The translations under genes were made by a program, and so were the position numbers. 10,612 nucleotides of DNA, taken from JBEKCP01 sp050014815. GTDB taxonomy: Bacteria; Planctomycetota; Planctomycetia; Pirellulales; Thermoguttaceae. Positions within the stretch are counted from its first letter, which is position 1. Each line of letters starts with the position of its first letter. The notes under the pieces are model-generated. The model saw nothing but the letters and a program-made list of their open reading frames with translations, made no database searches and had not been told where the DNA came from. The DNA is taken from positions 1 through 10,612 of the forward strand of contig JBEKCP010000210.1 of NCBI GenBank assembly GCA_050014815.1, read 5' to 3'. Below are positions 1 to 5,313 of this stretch, piece after piece.

Positions 1-402
1 GAGCTACCACTGCCTGAAGTGACAGACCCGCGAACTCTCACGGAGTACAGCGTGGGCACTGGAAGAGATGACCGACTGCGCTCGGCCATGCTCGAAAGTT
101 TCCTGCTTCACGCCAGAACGCTTCGAGACTTCTTGTGCCACGACAAGAAGAGGTGGGATGATGATGTGCTGGCCGGGGATTTCTTCAAGGTTCCTGAAAC
201 ATGGACGAAAGTGCGTCCCCAACTCGGGCCATATCTTACCCAGAACAAGATGCGTCTCGACAAGACGTTGGCCCACATCAGCTATGCTCGCCTTCGCTTC
301 AGGGCCAATGATGAATGGGACATCAGTGCCGTGCTACGTGAACTGGACCTGATTTGGCGGGCTTTCTGGGCGGCCCAGTTGCCGGAGGAATCGGTCTCAT
401 AA
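1..402 (+). CDS. Hypothetical protein, probably cut by the window's left edge
   Basis: The frame is open from base 1 to the TAA at 400-402. A GTG at 19 could be the start (127 aa), but it has no ribosome-binding site in front, so I favour a gene beginning upstream of the window. The product is soluble and mostly helical by eye, with no signal peptide or membrane segment. It holds an amphipathic stretch around LLHARTLRDFL, then a charged segment (KKRWDDD), and ends with an aromatic-rich helix (LIWRAFWAAQL). I do not recognise a named family. Small helical proteins of this style occur as orphan genes in many environmental bacteria, but that gives no function. Downstream is a long gene-free repeat region, so it is not in an operon with the next gene. 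Confidence 0.62.
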   Translation, partial: ELPLPEVTDPRTLTEYSVGTGRDDRLRSAMLESFLLHARTLRDFLCHDKKRWDDDVLAGDFFKVPETWTKVRPQLGPYLTQNKMRLDKTLAHISYARLRFRANDEWDISAVLRELDLIWRAFWAAQLPEESVS

Positions 403-416
403 GTTGCGATAGCCAG

Positions 417-437
417 AAAAAAGAAAAAAAGGGGGGG
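417..437. repeat. Homopurine run A6-G-A7-G7
   Basis: Just after the stop of the first gene is an uninterrupted purine tract: six A, one G, seven A, seven G. It opens the gene-free stretch. Read on the minus strand it gives a C-run followed by a T-rich run, but no hairpin precedes it, so it is not a normal intrinsic terminator. Confidence 0.7.
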
Positions 438-547
438 CAGGCGCGCGTATTGCGGCCGTTCAATTCGCGTTGCCCCGCCGCTCGTCGCCCGAATTTGGGA
501 GCCGGGCAGCAGCCTGGCGTCGATCCGACGGCCGTTCACGGTCGTTC

Positions 548-562
548 CCGCCGCAGGCGGTA
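548..562 (+). repeat. Left arm of a 15-bp inverted repeat
   Basis: CCGCCGCAGGCGGTA here is the exact reverse complement of 741-755. The arms are about 180 bp apart, so this looks like two opposite insertions of one repeat unit rather than one hairpin. The flanks also share GGGCC/GTTC-type bases (AACGGGC beside both copies), which supports a longer, decayed repeat. Confidence 0.65.
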
Positions 563-659
563 GTAGGCCCGTTCTTTCAGCACGGGTTGGGTACCCGGCT
601 GTCGCCGTGTGTGAGTCAGCCTCGTTCATGAGGCTCCTGGAGGCCGGGCGAGTGGGGAA

Positions 660-777
660 CCGCGTGAACGCGGCTGACAATGGAATGGGAGAAACAAGAG
701 CGTTGTCGCTTGTCGCACCTGGCGTAAACGCCAGGCCGATTACCGCCTGCGGCGGAAGAACGGGCGTAAACGCCCGT
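660..777. repeat. Three small palindromes with a shared GCGTRAACGC core
   Basis: Perfect palindromic stems lie at 660-673 (CCGCGT-GA-ACGCGG), 718-735 (CCTGGCGT-AA-ACGCCAGG) and 760-777 (ACGGGCGT-AA-ACGCCCGT). All share the inner GCGTRAACGC. The outer 2-3 bases on each side differ between copies but always pair with each other. The right arm of the 15-bp inverted repeat (741-755) lies between the second and third. Confidence 0.75.
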
Positions 778-829
778 CGGCGCGCATCACGATTGGCGAG
801 CGCTCTGCCCGGCGAGCGGAGTAGCGCGG

Positions 830-835
830 TATAAT
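830..835 (+). promoter_or_regulatory. Perfect -10 box (TATAAT) before the 81-aa gene
   Basis: GCGGTATAATG holds a consensus -10 hexamer 21 bp before the ATG at 857. Transcription would start near 842 and leave a leader of about 15 nt that includes the AGGTGATC ribosome-binding region. I find no -35 match at the usual 16-18 bp spacing, so the promoter may depend on the -10 box alone or on an activator. Confidence 0.5.
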
Positions 836-856
836 GAATCCGACAGGTGATCTCCC

Positions 857-1102
857 ATGCAAATCGAAGGCAAGCGAATCCAACGCACGCGGCTCATCCA
901 GAAGGGGCGGTTTGTCGTCTCGATCGAGACGGAAATGGTCATCCCGGATGAGGACTCCAGCGAGCCTTGTTACGAGCCTGAAACGGTCGAGTTCCTGCGG
1001 CAGGTTGCCGAACACGCGGAGCGCGGCGACGTGGAATGGCTGCGACGCCACGACAAGGTCTATGAACTCTTGGAGCCTACCACACTTCGCGCGGAACACT
1101 AA
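857..1102 (+). CDS. Small conserved-looking hypothetical protein (81 aa)
   Basis: The ATG at 857 follows AGGTGA (845-850) by about 6 nt and a consensus -10 box at 830-835, and the frame ends with TAA at 1100-1102. The product is small, acidic and soluble. The first half (residues 1-35) looks like beta strands (RIQRTRLIQKGRFVVSIETEMVIP). The second half has a helix-forming segment (ETVEFLRQVAEHAERGDVEWLRRH) followed by KVYELL. There is no signal peptide, cysteine cluster or catalytic motif that I can name. The strand-then-helix shape fits a small toxin/antitoxin-type or regulatory protein, but nothing in the sequence proves that. The stop codon lies inside the left arm of a hairpin (1093-1161), which may protect the 3' end. 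Confidence 0.75.
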   Translation: MQIEGKRIQRTRLIQKGRFVVSIETEMVIPDEDSSEPCYEPETVEFLRQVAEHAERGDVEWLRRHDKVYELLEPTTLRAEH

Positions 1103-1161
1103 TCCGCGCTAATCGCCGCTAATGGAAACGCTTAGCGAGAATCAGCGCCGATTAGTGTTCC
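1093..1161. repeat. Imperfect inverted repeat, 18 of 19 positions paired
   Basis: GGAACACTAATCCGCGCT (1093-1110) pairs with its near reverse complement at 1144-1161, with one mismatch. The loop carries more copies of the CGCTAAT motif. It spans the 3' end of the 81-aa gene and lies between that gene and the converging HTH remnant. It could stop transcription from either side, but there is no T-run, so I call it a structured repeat and not a proven terminator. Confidence 0.6.
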
Positions 1162-1182
1162 CGTCCCTCGCCCCTCACCCCC

Positions 1183-1308
1183 TCAATAGGTCTCGATGTC
1201 TGCGGGCGCGACCCCGAGAACCTTGACGAGAGTGTCAAGGGTTTGCCCGTGCGGCTTCTCTGTTTCCTTGCGCTCAATCCGCGCAATGGTCTTGGGCGAG
1301 ATTCCGGG
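1183..1308 (-). pseudogene. Remnant of an XRE-family helix-turn-helix gene (C-terminal part)
   Basis: Read on the minus strand, the 40 residues encoded by 1186-1305 look like the end of a Cro/C1-type HTH domain: GISPKTIARIERKE, then a KPHGQTLDTLVKVLGV helix, then the natural end ADIETY and a TGA at 1183-1185. GISPKTIARIER corresponds to the recognition helix region, and the last helix is typical of this family. The first two helices (usually LRxxRGLSQxxLA) are missing. The same frame continues upstream to about 1677, but the sequence there is unlike any HTH protein and runs back over the start of the outer-membrane factor gene. I find no frameshift that restores the front half. The best reading is a decayed or truncated regulator gene, and whether anything is expressed is unknown. 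Confidence 0.55.
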
Positions 1309-1507
1309 AAAGAGGCTCACTGGCAGCTTGCAGGTCGGGAGGGCGGACCGCCCAATGCGAATTCCACTCGGGGGGTAGTCTTGGGCCACGCCAACAAACC
1401 GCCGCGCCGCACAGATTGCCTGATCGGTAGAGCTTGCCCGTGAGCAAAGTCCGCCTAGTCCCCGGTGAACGAATCTGCCGACAAAAGTGATAAAGCCGGA
1501 TTTGTGG

Positions 1508-1564
1508 CGTGGGCACTGTCCGCCCGCGCCTCGAAGTGCCCGTCGGCGGGTTTCGTCGCCCACG
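1508..1564 (+). repeat. Inverted repeat just upstream of the outer-membrane factor gene
   Basis: CGTGGGC (1508-1514) pairs with GCCCACG (1558-1564), and inside it CCCGC (1523-1527) can pair with GCGGG (1546-1550). The structure ends 7 bases before the GAAGG ribosome-binding site at 1571-1575. It could be a 5' leader structure of the efflux transcript or only another intergenic repeat. Confidence 0.4.
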
Positions 1565-1584
1565 AGACAAGAAGGTCTTGCAAA

Positions 1585-2979
1585 ATGAGAGTCAAGTGGT
1601 TGGTCTCCATGGCGCTGATCGGCCTGCTGCCCAGCCTTGGCACGGCCCAGCAGATAAAGCCGCCCGGTGCGGCCCATACCGGTGTAGACTTCCTGGTCAT
1701 ACGGGATGAGTTGGCCGCTCCATCATCGCCGACCGTTCAACCGGAGCCGATTCCCTTTCCCGCCAGAGAAGCAGGCCCGGCAGCGGGCTTGACCCTGGCC
1801 GAGTTGGAGGCGACGGCGGAGCGGTGCAACCCCACTTTGGCCCAGGCGGCCGCGCGAGTGCAGGCTGCTCGCGGCCAGTGTCTTCAAGTCGGACTCTACC
1901 CCAACCCCGTCGTCGGTTACCAGGGGAGCGAGATCGGCGACGAAGGGCGGGCTGGACAGCAAGGCGGCTTCATCAGTCAGGAAATCGTCACCGCGGGAAA
2001 GTTGCGATTGAACCGGGCCATCGCCTGCCAGGAGATTCAACAGGCGGAATGCGTTTGGGCAGCGCAGCGATTTCGCGTGCTCACCGATGTGCGACGAGGC
2101 TTCTATGAAGTGCTGGTCGCACAGCGCACGGTGGAACTCACGGAGCAATTGGTCGGCATCGGCGCGCGTGGAGTCAAAGCCGCTGAGGAACTGCTGAAGG
2201 CCAAGGAGGTTGCGCGTGCCGACGTCCTGCAAGCGCGGATCGAAGCCGATTCCGCGAGAATCCTCTTGGACAAGGCGCGCAACCGATACGCGGGAGCTTG
2301 GCGCAACCTGGCGGCGGTGGTCGGCGATCCGGCGCTGCAGCCGACCCAATTGGCAGGGGGCTTGCAGGACGGAACGGCTCGGTTCACCTGGGAAGACACG
2401 CTGAGCCGGCTCTTGGCCGAAAGCCCTCAGCTTGCCGGTGCCCAGGCCGGCGTCGCTCGCGCCCATGCGGCCCTGAGCCGAGAGTGCGCCGGGCGGGTTC
2501 CCAATGTCGAGTTGCAGGCCGGCGTGCAGTACGACAACGCAACCCGCGATACGATTGCCGGCGTACAAGTCGGCATCCCAATCCCAATTTACAACCGCAA
2601 TCAGGGAAACATCGCAAAGGCCCAGGCGGAGTTGGCTGCGGCGCAGCACGAGGTCCAACGGGTGCAGTTGGCGTTGCAGCAGCGCTTGGCGGCTGTCTTC
2701 GAACAGTACGCGACCGCCCAACAACAGGTCGAAAAGTACACCCGAGACATCATGCCCAGCGCCCAAGAATCACTGAAGCTGGTCAGCGCGGGTTATCGGC
2801 AGGGGGAGTTCGGCTACCTGGTGTTGCTCACGGCCCAGCGGACCTATTTCCAAACCAGCCTGGCCCATCTGGAAGCCTTACGCGACCTTCGCGCCGCAAC
2901 GGCGGCAATCGAAGGAAACCTGTTGTCCGACAGCCTCCAAACGTCAGAAGCCCCAGAGCGAGGTCCGCAGCAGAGGTAG
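1585..2979 (+). CDS. Outer-membrane factor of a heavy-metal RND efflux system (CzcC/CusC-like, TolC superfamily)
   Basis: This 464-aa protein should form the trimeric outer-membrane channel through which the pump exports metal ions. I chose the ATG at 1585 because GAAGG lies 9 nt before it and because it starts a clean signal peptide (MRVKWL, then a hydrophobic run, cleavage near TAQ-Q at residues 20-23). The frame is open back to 1465, but that extension has no signal-like start. Two outer-membrane efflux (OEP) repeats follow, about residues 70-250 and 275-450. The first has LYPNPVVGY and the second GIPIPIYNRNQGNIAKAQAEL, the pattern usual in CzcC proteins. Both have long Ala/Gln-rich coiled-coil helices. 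No lipobox cysteine is present. The C-terminal 15 residues are polar and probably disordered. It is the first gene of the efflux locus, 155 nt ahead of the His/Cys-rich gene. Confidence 0.93.
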   Translation: MRVKWLVSMALIGLLPSLGTAQQIKPPGAAHTGVDFLVIRDELAAPSSPTVQPEPIPFPAREAGPAAGLTLAELEATAERCNPTLAQAAARVQAARGQCLQVGLYPNPVVGYQGSEIGDEGRAGQQGGFISQEIVTAGKLRLNRAIACQEIQQAECVWAAQRFRVLTDVRRGFYEVLVAQRTVELTEQLVGIGARGVKAAEELLKAKEVARADVLQARIEADSARILLDKARNRYAGAWRNLAAVVGDPALQPTQLAGGLQDGTARFTWEDTLSRLLAESPQLAGAQAGVARAHAALSRECAGRVPNVELQAGVQYDNATRDTIAGVQVGIPIPIYNRNQGNIAKAQAELAAAQHEVQRVQLALQQRLAAVFEQYATAQQQVEKYTRDIMPSAQESLKLVSAGYRQGEFGYLVLLTAQRTYFQTSLAHLEALRDLRAATAAIEGNLLSDSLQTSEAPERGPQQR

Positions 2980-3065
2980 TTTGGCTCTCACTGGCCGTAT
3001 GGATTACGATGAATTGGCAAATTGGGCAACCAGGCTGGCGTGCCGCGTCCACCCAAGAGGCGGGG

Positions 3066-3094
3066 TTGGATGGTTCGCGTGAAGATGCTAGGAT
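3066..3094 (+). promoter_or_regulatory. Possible sigma70-type promoter inside the efflux locus
   Basis: TTGGAT (3066-3071), a 17-bp spacer and TAGGAT (3089-3094) match a -35/-10 pair at 4 of 6 positions each. It lies 40 bp before the ATG of the His/Cys-rich gene, in the only sizeable gap of the locus (2980-3134). It could give the last genes their own transcript. The match is weak and could be chance. Confidence 0.25.
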
Positions 3095-3134
3095 TGGGCT
3101 GCCGATAACGATTGCAGCGTAGACGAGGAGTAGT

Positions 3135-3524
3135 ATGGCCAAACTGTGTCGCATTGCGACTGCCGCGATGCTGGCGGTCCACATCACAGTGGGTTGCTGC
3201 GCGCACCACGCCCACGGCTGCGAGGGCAAAGATTGCTCGTCATCGGCTCACGGTGATGCAACGCATGACGGTCAATGCCCTGGTCGAGGGGCGGAGAATT
3301 CGCATCACGGGTCGCACGACTGCCACGGGGAAAAATGCTCCTTCGTTTCCCCGAGCCGTACTGTCAGTGATTCGCTCGTTCTGCCTTTCCAGGCATTCTT
3401 CGCACCGTCGCTCGACAACCAGCTTCCTCCGGTCGGCATGGGCCGCGGGCGAGACTTTTTGGCCTCCGGCCGGCTGCTGCTGCCGGTTCGTCTCCATCTG
3501 GCCAATCAGGTCCTGCTGATCTGA
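3135..3524 (+). CDS. Small exported His/Cys-rich protein, putative periplasmic metal binder
   Basis: The ATG at 3135 is preceded by GAGGAG with a 4-nt spacer. The 129-aa product starts with a signal-like hydrophobic segment (IATAAMLAVHITVG, residues 7-20) followed by Cys21-Cys22. TVGC is a weak lipobox, so it may be a lipoprotein. Residues 21-68 are packed with metal ligands: Cys at 21, 22, 29, 34, 48, 63 and 68, and His at 24, 25, 27, 39, 44, 57, 58, 61 and 64, in runs such as AHHAHGC and SHHGSHDCHGEKC. The second half (70-129) has almost no ligands and is hydrophobic (LVLPFQAFFAP, ASGRLLLPVRLHLANQVLL). I know no named family. Its place between the channel and adaptor genes of a metal pump, plus the ligand density, suggests a periplasmic metal buffer or chaperone with a role like CusF. 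That is inference. Confidence 0.8.
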   Translation: MAKLCRIATAAMLAVHITVGCCAHHAHGCEGKDCSSSAHGDATHDGQCPGRGAENSHHGSHDCHGEKCSFVSPSRTVSDSLVLPFQAFFAPSLDNQLPPVGMGRGRDFLASGRLLLPVRLHLANQVLLI

Positions 3525-3544
3525 TTGCGCGCGCTCGCTGACTT

Positions 3545-3575
3545 GACCCCCGCTTGATGCTGCGCATCGGGGGTC
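3545..3575 (+). promoter_or_regulatory. Strong intergenic hairpin before the adaptor gene
   Basis: GACCCCCG (3545-3552) pairs perfectly with CGGGGGTC (3568-3575). The loop holds a nested stem, GATGC-TGC-GCATC (3556-3568), which competes for the last base pair. It lies 20 nt after the stop of the His/Cys-rich gene and 55 nt before the adaptor start. No T-run follows, so an mRNA-processing or stability element is more likely than a terminator. Confidence 0.5.
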
Positions 3576-3630
3576 GTCCGTGGGTATGGTCCTCTTTCAA
3601 GAATCTCTCTCCGTCGGTAGGAGCTTTGCC

Positions 3631-5304
3631 ATGGCTCATGTAACAGTCAACCACCCGGTCGCCCGCTCGCCTTTCCACAGCGAGCAGCAGAAAGAAACGC
3701 CGCAGCGGGCGAAAACTGCGGAAGTGAAGCGGCGTTTCCCGGTACTGAGTCGCTTCGCCCAGCACGTCCCAACCCTGATGGTCATGGGCCTGCTCGCCGC
3801 GCTGGGCGCGTATGGGCACCACTCGGGTTGGAAACTGCCAAAGTTCTCGGCACTCGCCGGCAACGGCGTCGCGGAGCGGGAGGATTGGTGCGAAGAACAT
3901 GGCGTGCCGGAATCGCAGTGCGTCGAGTGCAACGCGGACCTGCTGCCCCGAGGCAAGGATTACGGTTGGTGCAAGGAGCACGGCGTTTACAACTGCCCGC
4001 TCTGCCATCCCGAGGTCGCGCAACTGAAGCAGACGCCGGTTGTCGCCGATTCAGACCGGCAGCGTGCCGCGAGGGCGCTCGCCGCGGCTCCGCGGCCGGA
4101 GAACAACCCGGTATGCAAGAACTACCGCCGAAGAGTCCAGTTCGCCTCGCACGAAGCGGTGCTGAAGGCGGGAGTGGACGTGGGGCTGGTAGACCAACAG
4201 CCAATCGTCGAGTCGATTGCCGCCAATGGCCAAATCACCTACGACCAGACCCGCTTTGCCAGCCTCTCCTCGCGCCTGGCAGGGACGGTATGGCATGTCG
4301 AGAAGAATGTCGGCGACCAGGTTCGATTCGGCGAAGTCCTGGTCCTGATTGATGCCGCCGAGGTCGGCCGGGCCAAGACGGAACTGATTCAAGCGTTGGC
4401 GCAAGAAGAACTCAACCGCAAGGCCGTCAAGCGGCTGGAATCGCTCACTGAGGTCGTGGCGGGCCGCCAGGTCCAAGAGGCCCAGGCGGGTTTTGTGCAG
4501 GCCCGAGCCCGATTGCTTAGCGCCCAACAGGCGTTGGGAAACCTCGGTCTTCCGGTCAACGTCGAGCAGTTGCGGGCGCTATCCGAAGAGAAGTTGGCAG
4601 AGCGTCTTCGACTGCTCGGGCTTCCTGAGCAAAACGTACAACATCTCAACCCTGACGAGACCACAACCAATCTCCTTCCCGTGAAGGCCCCGATGGACGG
4701 CATCGTCGTGGCCCGGCAGGTCGTAGCGGGGGAAGTGGTTGACGCTTCGCGGGTGTTGTTCCAATTGGCCGACACGAGCCGGATGTGGTTGACGTTGAAC
4801 GTGTCTGTCGAAGACGCAGGCAGACTCGCCCTGGGCCAACCGGTTCGCTTCCGGCCTGATGGAAGCCGGGAGGAAGTGAGCGGGAAGCTCGTCTGGATCA
4901 GCACCACAGCCGATCGGCAGACGCGGATGGTAACGGTGCGCGCCGAACTACCCAACCCGAATGCACAGCTTCGCAACGAGACGTTCGGAGCAGGAAGGAT
5001 TGTCCTGCGAGAAGAGCGGGAAGCCGTCGTGGTTCCCAACGAAGCGATCCATTGGGAAGGCTGCTGCAATATCGTGTTCGTGCGCGACAAGGGCTACTTC
5101 GACAAGGACAGCCCCAAGGTGTTTCACGTCCGCACCGTGCGGCCGGGTGCCGGGCACCGACCCGAAGGGTTGGTCGACGAGAAGGTCACGGAGATTACTG
5201 CCGGGCTCATGCCTGGCGAAGTTGTAGCCACCAAAGGCAGTGACGCGCTTCGCGCGGAACTCCTGAAGAACAACCTCGGCGAAGGCTGCGGCTGCTGCAA
5301 GTAG
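3631..5304 (+). CDS. Periplasmic adaptor of heavy-metal RND efflux (CzcB/CusB-like, HlyD family) with N-terminal Cys modules
   Basis: This 557-aa membrane fusion protein should link the inner-membrane pump to the outer-membrane channel. The ATG at 3631 has TAGGAG 7 nt upstream. An in-frame ATG at 3580 has no such site. Residues 46-62 form a signal anchor (VPTLMVMGLLAALGA). Next come two cysteine modules at 86-127 (W86-C87, C97, C100; W113-C114, C122, C125). The adaptor proper starts near 135. It has a lipoyl-type half (LSSRLAGTVWHVEKNVGDQVRFGEVLVLID), an alpha-hairpin rich in Ala/Gln/Glu, the second lipoyl half (VKAPMDGIVVARQVVAGEVV), then beta-barrel and membrane-proximal domains. Cys478-Cys479 (EGCCNIVF) and a C-terminal GCGCCK tail (C553, C555, C556) add more possible ligands. 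Classical CzcB/CusB have no such modules. Its stop is 9 nt before the pump start, so the two are co-translated. Confidence 0.93.
   Translation: MAHVTVNHPVARSPFHSEQQKETPQRAKTAEVKRRFPVLSRFAQHVPTLMVMGLLAALGAYGHHSGWKLPKFSALAGNGVAEREDWCEEHGVPESQCVECNADLLPRGKDYGWCKEHGVYNCPLCHPEVAQLKQTPVVADSDRQRAARALAAAPRPENNPVCKNYRRRVQFASHEAVLKAGVDVGLVDQQPIVESIAANGQITYDQTRFASLSSRLAGTVWHVEKNVGDQVRFGEVLVLIDAAEVGRAKTELIQALAQEELNRKAVKRLESLTEVVAGRQVQEAQAGFVQARARLLSAQQALGNLGLPVNVEQLRALSEEKLAERLRLLGLPEQNVQHLNPDETTTNLLPVKAPMDGIVVARQVVAGEVVDASRVLFQLADTSRMWLTLNVSVEDAGRLALGQPVRFRPDGSREEVSGKLVWISTTADRQTRMVTVRAELPNPNAQLRNETFGAGRIVLREEREAVVVPNEAIHWEGCCNIVFVRDKGYFDKDSPKVFHVRTVRPGAGHRPEGLVDEKVTEITAGLMPGEVVATKGSDALRAELLKNNLGEGCGCCK
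3886..4011 (+). other. Tandem WCxEHGxPExxCxxC modules in the adaptor
   Basis: Residues 86-127 of the adaptor hold two copies of one motif. Copy 1 is WCEEHGVPESQCVECN. Copy 2 is WCKEHGVYNCPLCHP, two residues shorter between the first Cys and the CxxC pair. Each offers three Cys and one His, a fair Zn/Cu-type ligand set. The lipoprotein at 8642 has two more copies. The module differs from the YTCPMHP-type heavy-metal-binding domain seen in some CusB proteins. Confidence 0.75.
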
Positions 5305-5313
5305 GGAGACTCT

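Larger units (their letters stand above)
403..829. other. Gene-free, repeat-rich intergenic region
   Basis: I see no credible coding sequence in this stretch. The short open frames here cross palindromes and lack ribosome-binding sites. It contains the homopurine run at 417-437, a 15-bp inverted pair (548-562 against 741-755, core CCGCCGCAGGCGG) and three small palindromes with a GCGTRAACGC core (660-673, 718-735, 760-777). Its end leads into the promoter of the next gene. Confidence 0.7.

Noticed and set aside
660..777. CRISPR array
   Set aside because: The repeated units are 14-18 bp perfect palindromes with unequal spacing and differing outer bases, and no cas genes are present.
282..834. 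Short open frames on both strands in the 400-830 gap
   Set aside because: They run through palindromes and the homopurine run, lack ribosome-binding sites and show no protein-like pattern.
1723..2766. Long minus-strand open frame (347 aa) opposite the outer-membrane factor
   Set aside because: It is the antisense shadow of a GC-rich gene with clear family motifs on the plus strand. It has no ribosome-binding site, and the protein matches nothing I recognise.
2298..3122. Plus-strand open frame of 274 aa overlapping the outer-membrane factor
   Set aside because: Arg/Gly/Pro-rich out-of-frame translation of a well-supported gene, so it is a shadow frame.
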